DNA of 64,000 nt from Bufo bufo (GCF_905171765.1 NC_053392.1:398998119-399062118); one strand, 5' to 3'. Shown: positions 22,601 through 34,955, counted from the first letter of the stretch. Notes: a model not told the origin generated them from the letters alone. Translations and numbers: made by a program.

Positions 22601-24182
22601 CACTGCTCAAAAAAATAAAGGGAACACTTAAACAACACAATGTAACTCCAAGTCAATCACACTTCTGTGAAATCAAACTGTCCACTTAGGAAGCAACACT
22701 GAGTGACAATCAATTTCACATGCTGTTGTGCAAATGGGATAGACAACAGGTGGAAATTATAGGCAATTAGCAAGACACCCCCAATAAAGGAGTGGTTCTG
22801 CAGGTGGTGATCACAGACCACTTCTCAGTTCCTATGCTTCCTGGCTGATGTTTTGGTCACTTTTGAATGCTGGCGGTGCTTTCACTCTAGTGGTAGCATG
22901 AGACGGAGTCTACAACCCACACAAGTGGCTCAGGTAGTGCAGCTTATCCAGGATGGCACATCAATGCGAGCTGTGGCAAGAAGGTTTGCTGTGTCTGTCA
23001 GCGTAGTGTCCAGAGCATGGAGGCGCTACCAGGAGACAGGCCAGTACATCAGGAGACGTGGATGAGGCCGTAGGAGGGCAACAACCCAGCAGCAGGACCG
23101 CTACCTCCGCCTTTGTGCAAGGAGGAACAGGAGGAGCACTGCCAGAGCACTGCAAAATGACCTCCAGCAGGCCACAAATGTGCATGTGTCTGCTCAAACG
23201 GTCAGAAACAGACTCCATGAGGGTGATATGAGGGCCCGACGTCCACAGGTGGGGGTTGTGCTTACAGCCCAACACCGTGCAGGACGTTTGGCATTTGCCA
23301 GAGAACACCAAGATTGGCAAATTCGCCACTGGCGCCCTGTGCTCTTCACAGATGAAAGCAGGTTCACACTGAGCACATGTGACAGACGTGACAGAGTCTG
23401 GAGACGCCGTGGAGAACGTTCTGCTGCCTGCAACATCCTCCAGCATGACCGGTTTGGCATTGGGTCAGTAATGGTGTGGGGTGGCATTTCTTTGGAGGAC
23501 CGCACAGCCCTCCATGTGCTCGCCAGAGGTAGCCTGACTGATATTAGGTACCGAGATGAGATCCTCAGACCCCTTGTGAGACCATATGCTGGTGCGGTTG
23601 TCCCTGGGTTCCTCCTAATGCAAGACAATGCTAGACCTCATGTGGCTGGAGTGTGTCAGAAGTTCCTGCAAGACGAAGGCATTGGTGCTATGGACTGGCC
23701 CGCCCGTTCCCCAGACCTGAATCCAATTGAGCACATCTGGGACATCATGTCTCGCTCTATCCACCAACGTCACGTTGCACCACAGACTGTCCAGGAGTTG
23801 GCAGATGCTTTAGTCCAGGTCTGGGAGGAGATCCCTCAGGAGACCGTCCGCCACCTCATCAGGAGCATGCATAGGCGTTGTAGGGAGGTCATACAGGCAC
23901 GTGGAGGCCACACACACTACTGAGCCTCATTTTGACTTGTTTTAAGGACATTACATCAAAGTTGGATCAGCCTGTAGTGTGTTTTTCCACTTAAATTTTG
24001 AGTGTGACTCCAAATCCAGAACTCCATGGGTTGAAAAATTTGATTTCCATTTTTTTATTTTTGTGTGATTTTGTTGTCAGCACATTCAACTATGTAAAGA
24101 ACAAAGTATTTCAGAAGAATATTTAATTAATTCAGATCTAGGATGTGTTATTTTTGTGTTCCCTTTATTTTTTTGAGCAGTG
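22601..24182 (+). mobile_element. Complete Tc1-like transposon
   Basis: The 1582-bp element has perfect 27-bp terminal inverted repeats beginning cactgctcaaaaaaataaag, flanked by TA at 22599-22600 and 24183-24184. It encodes one transposase frame with a single stop codon. Identical ends and an otherwise open frame imply a recent insertion. Confidence 0.95.
22898..23923 (+). pseudogene. Tc1 transposase, one nonsense codon
   Basis: The 341-codon frame starts at ATG 22898 and encodes a DDE transposase that cuts and pastes the element at TA sites. Residues about 5-50 form the first helix-turn-helix ([19 protein letters not shown]). A basic GRRR-like stretch follows. The catalytic DD34E triad is present: [16 protein letters not shown] with 34 residues to the Glu of [12 protein letters not shown]. 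The protein ends GGHTHY. Codon 56 is TGA (23063-23065) where Arg (CGA) would be expected, consistent with CpG decay. No frameshift was found. Confidence 0.93.
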
Positions 24183-24184
24183 TA

Positions 24185-25961
24185 TTATATATACAGCTTT
24201 TGGCTTCCAAATCATGTGAGTTTTGGCCATTTGCCTCTAAAATCTGTTTTATTCAGATGGAAAAGAAGTCCTGCACCGTGATGGCCTCTATCACACGGTC
24301 AGAATTTGGTCAGTTTTTCATCAGTATTTGATCAGTATCGGTAAGGCAAAAACAGGAGTGGGTCCAAAACAGAGATAACATGTGATGGAAATATCTGCCT
24401 GTCATCTGCGTTTAGGACCCATTCCTGCTTTTGGCTTTCAAATCATGATCAAATCCTGATGCAAAATACTGACCGTGTGATAGAGGCCTTATGGTTGCTC
24501 CAAAAACATGATCCTTGGTGTTTTTTATCTTTCGATTCTTCTGACAGATGAGAAGAAGGGTAAAATAAATGGTGATGTCTTCAAGGCAAAACAGGAACAC
24601 TAGTGGTCCCGTCACAGAGTGGTGAGGGTAGCAACAGAATGAGGAGTCAACATAGTGGTCAAGTCACATAGTGTGGATGGTGGCAACAGCATGAGGAGTC
24701 AACATAGTGGCCTAGTCACACAGTGGGGAGGGTGGCAACAGCATGAGGATTCAACATAGGGGCCTGGTCACAGAGAGGGGAGAAAAAGCAGTGACAGTAA
24801 CAGCACAAGATGGTGGGTGGTAGTAGCAGAAGATGGCAGCAGGTGTGTGGCATCATGTGGGTGGCAGCATCAGAAAAGTGAAGCAAATTGCCAGAATAAA
24901 CGGGCCATTTTTCACAATGTGTTGGTGTGGCAGCACACTGCAGTCAGAAAATTACTGCCAGAATGATCTAGTCTGATACCAAAGGCACCGATGTGTGGAA
25001 ATCCTGGCCCATCCACGCCTGATTCATCTTTAGAAATGTTTCTCTATCAACATTTTCTGATCAAAGGAGAGTTCTCTTTGGGGTAACTATAACCACACTG
25101 CACTAAACACCCACTCTGATGCCACAATACTGGCTGGGCAAAAAAGCTTGTCCAGGGCAAAACCAGCCAGTGGTGGCCACAAATCAAGTTTGGCTGCCCT
25201 GTAGTTCAGAGGATCATGGGTTAAGTTGTCACTGATAGAGCATGTGCTGATCCTGCAGTCATGGCGGTGAAGCATGAGTGTAGGAGGTCCTACCAGTCAG
25301 ACCTAAGTGAGGATGGGCGATAGCGCACATAGGCAACGACCAACCGACTACATAGGATGTCTCGATAGTAATTGAGTTTATCATCCCACTCAGCAGGCGT
25401 AAAAAAGGCCCCCATTTTGGCCTGGTAGCGAAGGTCTAACATCGTGGAGGGCATGTAGTCATCCTACTGCCAAATGGTGATAATGTGGATGTCACTATGC
25501 AAGCAACTCAGCATGCATTTAGCCATTTGCACAAGGGAATCTGAGTTATTCCCTGCCTCCATATCCACTGCACAATGCCACGGTCTGTCTGGGTCATCTG
25601 CCTGGTCTTCCTCATCACCCTTCAGCTCCCCATGCTCCTCCTGTTCCTGTCCTGTCATTTGGGCAGATAAACCACCTATTTCTGTATACGTTTCCTGGGC
25701 GTTAATGCCCTCCTCCTTCTCCTCCTCCGCCAGTTCAGCTTCCACAGGGCTCAGGTATCTGTGAAATGTAGGCACCACGTCTCCTGTCCCCTGGTCAGCG
25801 AGATTTATCAGCTTCTGCTCCAGGACATGAAGGAGTGGAATGACATTATCCTGGTGACTGACAAATGAAGTAGCCTCCTCAAAGGGCCTGAGCAAATGGC
25901 AGGTGTCAAGCATGAACTGCCACTGGTTAATGTCAAAGTTACACTGGGAAGTACCCCTGTC
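24185..25961 (-). mobile_element. hAT transposon remnant (family shared with 38019-49274)
   Basis: The minus strand carries pieces of a hAT transposase followed by a 3' region with a degenerate tandem repeat (about 24620-24800, units with agtcaacatagtgg) and a tail (tttggtcagtttttcatcag and neighbours) that matches 48603-48840 in inverse orientation. The 5' half is missing; the copy stops where the next hAT element begins at 25962. Confidence 0.75.
25087..25913 (-). pseudogene. hAT transposase C-terminal remnant
   Basis: Two minus-strand frames show the hAT middle and end: LLRPFEEATSFVSHQDN and an acidic insert (25464-25913), then YRAAKLDLWPPLAGFALDK and ASEWVFS (25087-25275), the C-terminal dimerisation block with its conserved Glu. 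Frame changes and stops between them show it is dead. It closely resembles the fragment at 46967-47367. Confidence 0.75.
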
Positions 25962-26400
25962 TAGAGATGGCCCGAATAGTTCCCGGCGAACATATGCGAT
26001 GTTCGGTCCGCCCCCTATACATCATCATTGAATAAACTTTGACCCTGTACCTCACAGTCAGCAGACACATTCCAGCCAATCAGTAGCAGACCCTCCCTCC
26101 CAGAACTTCCCACCTCCTGGGAATCTGCATTCGGAATCTGCATTCTCAGTGAGAGGAGGGACAGTGCTGCTGCTGCTGCTGATTCAATAGGGAAAGCGTT
26201 AGCTAGGGCAGTGTTCTGTGTCCACAGACTCATCTGCTGTAAGGACAGCGTCCTGACAGCACCCCAAAAAGCCCTTTTCAGGGCTGGTACATCAGTCTGC
26301 TTTTTTTAATTTTTTTTATATATATTGCAGTTGCCTGCCCGTGTGTGAGAGGCTGCAGGCTCATTCACAGACAGTACTGTGTGCACACCATTCATACAGG

Positions 26401-27610
26401 GTGTGACAGAAAATACCTCGCAGATAAAAAAAAATTATATTTTATATTTTTCTGTGATCTAATCACATTTGCAAGCCCGTGTGTGTCAGGCCCACACAGA
26501 CTGTATTGTGGCCACTGGCTAGTGGCTAGGCCTCCACTTATACCGTTATAGGGTGTCACTCACTCACAAATACCTCGCAGATAAAAAAAAATTATATTTA
26601 ATATTTTTCTGTGATATAATCACAGTTGCAAGCCCATGTGTGTCAGGCCCACACAGACTGTATTGTGGCCACTGGCTAGGCCTCCACTTATACCGTTACA
26701 GGGTGTCACTCACTCAAATACCTTTCAGATTAAAAAAATTCTATTTAATATTTTTCTGTGATCTAATCACATTTGCAAGCCTGTGTGTGTCAGGCCCACA
26801 CAGACTGTATTGTGGCCACTGGCTAGTGGCTAGGCCTCCATTTATACCGTTACAGGGTGTCACACACTCACAAATACCTCGCAGATAAAAAAAAAATTAT
26901 ATTTAATATTTTTCTGTGATCTAATCACATTTACAAGCCCGTGTGTGTCAGGCCCACACAGACTGTATTGTGGCCACTGGCTAGTGGCTAGGCCTCCACT
27001 TATACCGTTACAGGGTGTCACTCACTCACAAATACCTCGCAGATAAATAAAAATTCTATTTAATATTTTTCTGTGATCTAATCCCATTTGCAAGCCCGTG
27101 TGTGTCAGGCCCACACAGACTGTATTGTGGCCACTGGCTAGTGGCTAGGCCTCCACTTATACCGTTACAGGGTGTCACTCACTCACAAATACCTCGCAGA
27201 TAAATAAAAATTCTATTTAATATTTTTCTGTGATCTAATCACAGTTGCAAGCCAGTGTGTGTCAGGCCCACACAGACTGTATTGTGGCCACTGGCTAGTG
27301 GCTAGGCCTCCACTTATACCGTTACAGGGTGTCACTCACTCACAAATACCTCGCAGATAAATAAAAATTCAATTTAATATTTTTCTGTGATATAATCACA
27401 GTTGCAAGCCAGTGTGTGGCAGGCCCACACAGACTGTATTGTGGCCACTGGCTAGGCCTCCACTTATACCGTTACAGGGTGTCACTCACTCACAAATACC
27501 TCGCAGATAAAAAAAAATTATATTTAATATTTTTCTGTGATATCATCACAGTTGCAAGCCAGTGTGTGTCAAGCCCACACAGACTGTACTGTGCCCACTG
27601 CCCACCACTT
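26401..27610 (+). repeat. Tandem array, about 156-bp unit, eight copies, in the hAT leader
   Basis: Each unit contains aatacctcgcagataaa, tttaatatttttctgtgat, gtgtgtcaggcccacacaga and a ctggctagtggctaggcc block that is shortened in some copies. The array ends 55 bp before the transposase ATG, so it forms the 5' leader or promoter region. Confidence 0.92.
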
Positions 27611-27663
27611 ATATAGGGTGGCACAGTACCTTGCACGCATAGTAACACTTATCTAATAAAAAA

Positions 27664-30347
27664 ATGTCAGGCAGAGGCAGGCCACGCAACAGGGGTCGTC
27701 GTGTTCGTGGTGCTGTGATTTCCACTGGCCCTGGAATAATGCCCAGTGTTCAGAGGCCACGTACCCTGAACCCGAAAAATTCGGAGAAAATAGTTGACTG
27801 GCTTACACAGGACACCCAATCTTCAACAGCTTCCGCTAAGAACCTTGACGCACCATCCTCCTCCAGCTCAGCTTTGGTCACCTGCTCTCAAGTTACCACT
27901 CTCCCGTCCGCCGCCACCAACACCACTACCACCACAGCCACCACAGCCGCTTCACTTGATCCCTCAGAGGAGTTATTTACACATCAGTTGGATGAAATTA
28001 GTGATGCGCAACCATTATTGCCAGAGGATGGAGATAACAGGGATATGTCTCAGTCAGGCAGCATTACACACATGGACGTACAGTGTGATGATGATGATGA
28101 TGTACCCGCTGCTGCTTCCTTTGCTGAGGTGTCAGATACAAGTGAAGTGGTTGATGATGACGATGTGTCCGTGGATGCCACCTGGGTGCCTGCTCGAAGA
28201 GAAGAAGAAGAGGGGGAAAGTTCAGAAGGGGAGACAGAGAGAAGGAGGAGACAAGTTGGAAGCAGGGGGAGGTCGTCGCAAGGAGCTAGTGGCACAGTCA
28301 GACAGCATGTATCGGCACCCGGGGTCAGCCAGACAGCACGCCAATCAACACATGCTGTTGCCACCACCAGAATGCCGTCATTGCAAAGCTCAGCAGTGTG
28401 GCTTTTTTTTTTGTGTGTCTGCCTCTGACAACAGCAATGCCATTTGCAACCTGTGCCAAATGAAACTGAGTCGTGGGAAGTTCAACACCCACCTAGGTAC
28501 AACTGCTTTGTGAAGGCACATGATCGCACATCACAAACGCCTATGGGATCAACACATGATGACGAGTAGAAGCAGCACACAAGCTCAAAGCCACCATCCT
28601 CCTCCTGGTCCAGCATCTTCAGCCACGTCAACCACTGCTGTCCTCCTTGCCCCCTCTCAACCACCCGCCACTCCGCCTCTCACCTTCAGCAGTTCCATCT
28701 CATCTGCCCACAGTCAGGTGTCTGTAAAGGAAATGTTTGAGGGTAGGAAGCCAATGTCACAGAGTCACCCCCTTGCCCGGCGTCTGACAGCTGGCTTGAC
28801 GGAACTCTTAGCCCGACAGCTTTTACCATACCAGCTGGTGGAGTCTGAGGCCTTCAAAAAATTAGTCGCTATTGGGACACCACAGTGGAAGGTACCCGGA
28901 TGAATTTTTTTTTCAAAAAAGGCAATCCCAAACCTCTACTCAATGATTGAAAAGGAAGTCATGGCATCTCTGGCATACAGTGTTGGGGCAAGGGTCCATC
29001 TGACCACTGATACCTGGTCTGCAAAGCACGGTCAGGGCAGGTATATCACCTACACTGCGCATTGGGTCAACCTGCTGACGGCTGCCAAGCATGGAATGCG
29101 TGGCTCTGCAGCGGAGTTGGTGACACCGCCATGACTTGCAGGCAGGCCTACTGCCACCTCCTCTACTCCTCCTACTCTATCCTCTTCCATAACCTCCTCG
29201 GCTGAGTCCTCTTCTGCTGCGGTGTCTGGCTGCACATCAACTGAATCCCCCTAGCTCCCCAGGGGCTATTCCACATCCCGGATACGACAGTGTCACGCTG
29301 TCTTGGGGTTGACTTGCCTGAAAGCAGAGAGCCACACCGGACCAGCACTCCTGTCTGCCCTGAATGCACAGGTGGATCAGTGGCTGACCCCGCACCAACT
29401 GGATATCGGCAAAGTGGTGTGTGACAATGGAAGCAATTTGTTGGCGGCATTGAATTTGGGCAAGTTGTCACATGTGCCGTGCATGGCACATGTGTTGAAT
29501 CTCATCGTACAACGCTTTGTGTCTAAGTATCCAGGCCTACAGGACGTCCTCAAGCAGGCCAGGAAGGTGTGTGGCCATTTCAGGCGTTCCTACACGGCCA
29601 TGGCGCACTTTTCAGACATTCAGCGCCGAAACAACATGCCAGTGAGGCGCTTGATTTGCGATAGCCCAACACGTTGGAATTCAACACTCCTAATGTTCGA
29701 CCGCCTGCTCCAACAAGAAAAAGCCGTCAACGAGTATTTGTATGACCGGGGTGCTAGGACAGCCTCTGCGGAGCTGGGAATTTTTTTGCCACGTTACTGG
29801 ACGCTCATGCGCAATGCCTGTAGGTTCATGCGTCCTTTTGAGGAGGTGACAAACCTAGTCAGTCGCACCGAAGGCACCATCAGCGACCTCATCCCATTTG
29901 TTTTCTTCCTGGAGCGTGCCCTGCGAAGAGTGCTGGATCAGGCTGTAGATGAGCGTGAAGATGAAGAGGAAGAGTTGTGGTCACCATCACCACCAGAAAT
30001 AGCCTTGTCATCATCGCTTGCCGGACCTGCGGCAACGCTGCAAGAGGAGTATGAGGAAGAGGAGTCAGAGGAGGAATGTGGCTTTGAGGAGAAGGAAGAC
30101 CAACCACAGCAGGCATCCCAGGGTGCTCGTTGTTGTCACCTATCTGGGACCCGTGGTGTTGTACGTGGCTGGGGTGAAGAACAGACCGTCAATGACATCA
30201 GTGAGGACGAGGAATGGGAAATGAGTAGCTCGGCATCCAACCTTGTGCAAATGGGGTCTTTCTGTCATGTCTGTTGAGGGACCCTCGTATAAAAAGGATG
30301 AAGGAGAACGACCTGTACTGGGTGGCCACGCAACTAGACCCCCGGTA
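27664..30347 (+). pseudogene. hAT transposase with BED finger, N-terminal and central part
   Basis: The ATG at 27664 starts MSGRGRPRNRGRRV, then a Ser/Thr-rich and acidic segment. A BED-type zinc finger follows (CNLCQMKLSRGKFNTHLG with AHHKR) but is broken by a frameshift at a run of ten T (28398-28407) and a CGA-to-TGA stop near 28511. After it one frame holds the hAT core: first catalytic Asp in LTTDTWS, second Asp in VVCDNGSN, CMAHVLNLIVQ, SPTRWNSTL and a very acidic insert. Stops occur near 28901 and 29132, and a frame change near 30270. The frame then runs to DPRY, where the Tc1 is inserted. Confidence 0.85.
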
Positions 30348-30349
30348 TA

Positions 30350-31974
30350 CAGGTTCTTCTAAAAAAATTAGCATATTGTGATAAAGTTCATTATTTTCTG
30401 TAATGTACTGATAAACATTAGACTTTCATATATTTTAGATTCATTACACACAACTGAAGTAGTTCAAGCCTTTTCTTGTTTTAATATTGATGATTTTGGC
30501 ATACAGCTCATGAAAACCCAAAATTCCTATCTCCAAAAATTAGCATATTTCATCCGACCAATAAAAGAAAAGTGTTTTTAATACAAAAAAAGTCAACCTT
30601 CAAATAATTAAGTTCAGTTATGCACTCAATACTTGGTCGGGAATCCTTTTGCAGAAATGACTGCTTCAATGCGGTGTGGCATGGAGGCAATCAGCCTGTG
30701 GCACTGCTGAGGTGTTATGGAGGCCCAGGATGCTTCGATAGCGGCCTTAAGCTCATCCAGAGTGTTGGGTCTTGCATCTCTCAACTTTCTCTTCCCAATA
30801 TCCCACAGATTCTCTATGGGGTTCAGGTCAGGAGAGTTGGCAGGCCAATTGAGCACAGTAATACTGAGTCAGTAAATACTGAGTCAGTAAACCATTTACC
30901 AGTGGTTTTGGCACTGTGAGCAGGTGCCAGGTCGTGCTGAAAAATGAAATCTTCATCTCCATAAAGCTTTTCAGCAGATGGAAGCATGAAGTGCTCCAAA
31001 ATCTCCTGATAGCTAGCTACATTGACCCTGCCCTTGATAAAACACAGTGGACCAACACCAGCAACTGACATGGCACCCCAGACCATCACTGACTGTGGGT
31101 ACTTGACACTGGACTTCAAGCATTTTGGCATTTCCCTCTCCCCAGTCTTCCTCCAGACTCTGGCACCTTGATTTCCGAATGACATGCAAAATTTTGCTTT
31201 CATCCAAAAAAAAAGTACTTTGGACCACTGAGCAACAGTCCAGTGCTGCTTCTCTGTAGCCCAGGTCAGGCGCTTCTGCTGCTGTTTCTGGTTCAAAAGT
31301 GGCTTGACCTGGGGAATGCGGCACCTGTAGCCCATTTCCTGCACACGCCTGTACACTGTGGCTCTGGATGTTTCTACTCCAGACTCAGTCCAATGCTTCC
31401 GCAGGTCCCCCAAGGTCTGGAATCGGTCCTTCTCCACAATCTTCCTCAGGGTCCGGTCACCTCTTCTCGTTGTGCAGCGTTTTCTGCCACACTTTTTCCT
31501 TCCCACAGACTTCCCACTGAGGTGCCTTGATACAGCACTCTGGGAACAGCCTATTCGTTCAGAAATTTCTTTCTGTGTCTTACCCTCTTGCTTGAGGGTG
31601 TCAATGATGGCCTTCTGGACAGCAGTCAGGTCGGCAGTCTTACCCATTATTGCGGTTTGAGTAATGAACCAGGCTGGGGGGTTTTAAAAGCCTCAGGAAT
31701 CTTTTGCAGGTGTTTAGAGTTAATTAGTTGATTCAGATGATTAGGTTAATAGCTCGTTTAGAGAACCTTTTCATGATATGCTAATTTTTTGAGATATGAA
31801 TTTTGGGTTTTCATGAGCTGTATGCCAAAATCATCAATATTAAAACAAGAAAAGGCTTGAACTACTTCAGTTGTGTGTAATGAATCTAAAATATATGAAA
31901 GTCTAATGTTTATCAGTACATTACAGAAAATAATAAACTTTATCACAATATGCTAATTTTTTGAGAAGAACCTG
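30350..31974 (-). mobile_element. Tc1-like transposon with about 200-bp inverted repeats
   Basis: The ends start caggttcttctaaaaaaatt and are inverse copies over about 200 bp (30350-30555 and 31765-31974), flanked by TA (30348-30349 and 31975-31976). It is inserted in a hAT transposase gene. The transposase lies on the minus strand between the repeats. Confidence 0.93.
30626..31647 (-). pseudogene. Tc1 transposase with paired frameshifts
   Basis: From MGKTADLT at 31647 the frame shows an HTH (QKEISERIGCSQSAVSRHL), a basic hinge (GRKKCGRKR) and VWRKTGEREMP, SVMVWGAM, then the second catalytic Asp in FQHDLAPAHS. Around 31205-31220 a T-run slip and a second shift scramble the block that should hold the first catalytic Asp (read as FFWMKAKF; DES is in another frame). 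A 15-bp tandem duplication at 30861-30890 and a frame change precede the [16 protein letters not shown] block with the catalytic Glu. The end is GFPTKY at 30626. Confidence 0.88.
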
Positions 31975-31976
31975 TA

Positions 31977-32547
31977 AGCAGAAAGTGGCGGAAATGTTAC
32001 CAACTTACCGAAAGTCAGAAAGGATGCAGCAGTTCAAAACAAAACTAAAAAATATGCTTTACACAGCTTATAAGGGGGATGTCACAGCACAACGGGAATC
32101 TAACAGGGGAAGAGGTGAAAGTAATCCTCCTCCTACCACGACCACGGCGACAAGGACAGGACGCTTTACAGATGTGTTGTTGATGGAGGACATGCGGAGC
32201 TTTTTTCAGTCCTACACATCGCCACAGCCCTTCGGGATCCAGCCTTAGAGAACGCAGACTACCTCGCCTTAACTGCAGATATCAACACTCTGAGGAGCAA
32301 TGAACCCCTTGACTGTCACTGGGTGTTCAGGCTTGACCTGTGGCCTGAGCTATCCCAGTTTGCGATAGAACTTCTGGCCTGCCCCGCTTCAAGTGTCCTG
32401 TCAGAAAGGACCTTCAGTGCAGCAGGAGGCATTGTCACTGACAAAAGAAGTCGCCTCGGTCAAAAAAGTGTTGATTACCTCACCTTCATTAAGATGAATG
32501 AGGCATGGATCCCGAAGGGACTGACAGTGGGGGATACGTTTGACTAA
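31977..32547 (+). pseudogene. hAT transposase, C-terminal part after the Tc1
   Basis: The coding sequence resumes exactly after the Tc1 TA duplication (KQKVAEMLPTYRKSER), so the insertion split one frame. After a frameshift around 32250, the dimerisation domain follows: LDLWPELSQFAIE, ASSVLSERTFSAAGG with the third catalytic Glu, and KSVDYLTFIKMNE. The stop is at 32547. Confidence 0.88.
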
Positions 32548-33239
32548 CAAAAGGCCTGATGACATGCCTTGGCCTCAAAATGGTCCCCACGCTGCTGTAT
32601 TTAATGTCTGCATACCGGATGACTTTCGTGAATTCTCCGCTACCAACTAGGGTTCAAGCCGCAATGTTTTAGTCACCTTTCTGCCCTGAAAACATCAATT
32701 TTTCTGGCCGCTGCTACAACAGCGGCTGCAACAATAACATTATTTTTCAGGCATGTGTACATGCCTAATTTTTCTGGCCTCTGGTGCTGCACTGTGGCTG
32801 CAAAAACAAAACAAAAAAAAAAGGCACATACAAGTGTCAATTCCCCTTCGTGATCGTTACCTTGTTGTGGTGAAGGGGCTTGCGTATCACAATGAAGCGA
32901 TCATCACCTCTATGAGTGTGTTGGCAATGTTGCCACAACCCAGATGATAAGGCCGTTGCTTCATTATGATCAGACCAAAAGCGATCGGCTGGATAATTTT
33001 TCATAGAAAAAAAGTTAATTTTTATTTTTATTTTTTTTAAGTTGTATGGGTGGGTTTTTAATACATAAAATAAAAAAATCATAATAAAGTCTCTTAATAG
33101 TTTATTAGAAATAATGCAGACAATTTAAAAAATCCCCATCAATTCCAATACAAAGCAAGTACAAAGCTCAGAACTAAATTATTCCAGGATGTCGTAATGG
33201 TTCGTTAATTCGACAATGGTTAATCAATTCGACACACGT
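32548..33239. other. hAT 3' region between transposase and 3' array
   Basis: Noncoding sequence of the hAT element. It contains two related blocks ending tttttctggcc and a short dyad around 32850-32960 (cttgcgtatcacaatgaagc). No gene seen. Confidence 0.5.
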
Positions 33240-34245
33240 CCCCGGATAGGGGAGGTAACAGGGATTAAACTGATAGGAATAGTACTAGTTAAGACACCAC
33301 TCATATAGGGTGTCACAGCACATTGCTCCGTGCACGCACAGTGCCCCAACTTGGGAGTAAGAGGACCGACCAAGCTGCTTTTTCCATCTCCCGGTTCCTA
33401 AAATCAATTCAGTTTGGTGTATCAGAGATTGGTCTGTCACTGTGAAGGCAGTCGAAGGTACCCGGCCTAAATTTCTTTTCACAAAAGGCAATCCCACCCT
33501 GATATGGGACGTAACAGGGATTAAACTGATGAGAATAGTACTACAGAAATACCACTCATATCGGGTGTGACAGTAAATTGCACGGCGCAGACGCAGTGAT
33601 CGTGGCGTGGATTCAAACAAAGGGGAGGGAGCCAGCGTTTTTTTTTAACCATCTCCCCGTTCGAAAAATCTATTTAATAAATGGACCCCAGATTGGGGAC
33701 GTAACTGGGATTAAACTGATGAGAAGAGAGAACTACAGAAAATACCACTCATATCGGGTGGGACAGTAAATTGCACGGCGCAGACGCAGTGACCGTGGTG
33801 TGGATTCAAACAATGGGGAGGGAGCCAGCGTTTTTTTAACCATCTCCCCGTTCGAAAAATCAATTTAATAAATGGATCCCAGATTGGGGACCATACAGGG
33901 ATTAAACTAATGAGAAGAGAGAACTACAGAAAATACCACTCATATCGGGTGGGACAGTAAATTGCACGGCGCAGACGCAGTGACCGTGGCGTGGATTCAA
34001 ACAAAGGGGAGGGAGCCAGCGTTTTTTTAACCATCTCCCCGTTCGAAAAATCCATTTAATAAATGGACCCCAGATTGGGGACGTAACAGGGATTAAACTG
34101 ATGAGAAGAGAGAACTACAGAAAATACCACTCATATCGGGTGGGACAGTAAATTGCACGGCACAGACGCAGTGACCGTGGATTCAAACAAAGGGGAGGGA
34201 GCCAGCGTTTTTTTAACCATCTCCCCGTTCGAAAAATCTATTCAA
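33240..34245 (+). repeat. Tandem array, about 190-bp unit, five copies, in the hAT 3' region
   Basis: Units carry acgtaacagggattaaactg, taccactcatatcgggtg, ttgcacggcgcagacgcagt and ttaaccatctccccgttcg. The first copies are more divergent and the last three nearly identical, suggesting recent local duplication. Confidence 0.9.
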
Positions 34246-34780
34246 TTCACCTTTCCGGGACCCTTGGTGTTGTACGTGGCTGGGTAGAGGAAGAAACCTT
34301 TAATGACATCAACGGGACATGGCTAGCTTGGTATCCAACCTTGTACAAATGGGGAGTTTGCAGTTGGGCAAATGGACTGTTTGCGGTTGTTTGCGGTGCA
34401 TTAAAAGGGGAGTTTGGTCTGTTAATGTCTGTGAAGCGGGCGTAACCCTTACACTACCTGATTGATACAACATCATACCTGATCGTATACACACACTGGA
34501 TTGGTGATTTATGCCCTTTATGGATTAGAATCCAACTCTGCGTCAACTATGTAATTTTCCATGGGAGTTTTGCCATGGATCCCCCTCCGGCATGCCACAG
34601 TCCAGGTGTTAGTTTCCTTGAAACAACTTTTCATCACTACTGTGGCTAGAAAGAGTCCCTGTGGGTTTTAAAATTCGCCTGCCTATTGAAGTCTATGGCG
34701 GTTCACCCGTTCGCGAACATTTGCAGAAATTCGCGTTCGCCTATCGCGAACGGAAAATTTTATGTTTGCGACATCTCTAG

Positions 34781-34955
34781 TAATAGAATTGCTTATTTAT
34801 AAAATAAGGTCGGCACCCCAATATTACACAGGTTATTACCCCAATTTGAGAATCAAGGCATAATAGAATTGTTTATCTATTAAACAAGTTGGACACCCCA
34901 ATAACAGTTATATTAGACAGCTTATTCAGCCCAATTTGAGAATCAAGGCGTAATA
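34781..34955. repeat. Direct duplication, about 85 bp
   Basis: Two copies run from taatagaattg to gagaatcaaggc, starting at 34781 and about 34861; both include caccccaata and cccaatttgagaatcaagg. A third partial start follows (gtaatagaa). Confidence 0.75.

Larger units (their letters stand above)
25962..34779 (+). mobile_element. Large hAT transposon with internal tandem arrays and a nested Tc1
   Basis: The inverted ends tagagatgg (25962) and catctcta (to 34779) bound 8.8 kb. Order: leader, about eight 156-bp repeats, transposase, 3' region, five roughly 190-bp repeats, right end rich in ttcgcgaac words. A Tc1 (30350-31974) interrupts the transposase; without it the element is about 7.2 kb. 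The 8-bp flanks do not match, so one flank has been rearranged or the boundary is slightly off. Confidence 0.75.

Noticed and set aside
23180..23923. Separate short transposase starting at ATG 23180
   Set aside because: It is the same frame as 22898 downstream of the single TGA; the HTH upstream belongs to the same protein.
25962..34779. 8-bp target duplication for the large hAT
   Set aside because: The flanks cccctgtc and gtaataga do not match, so no duplication is claimed.
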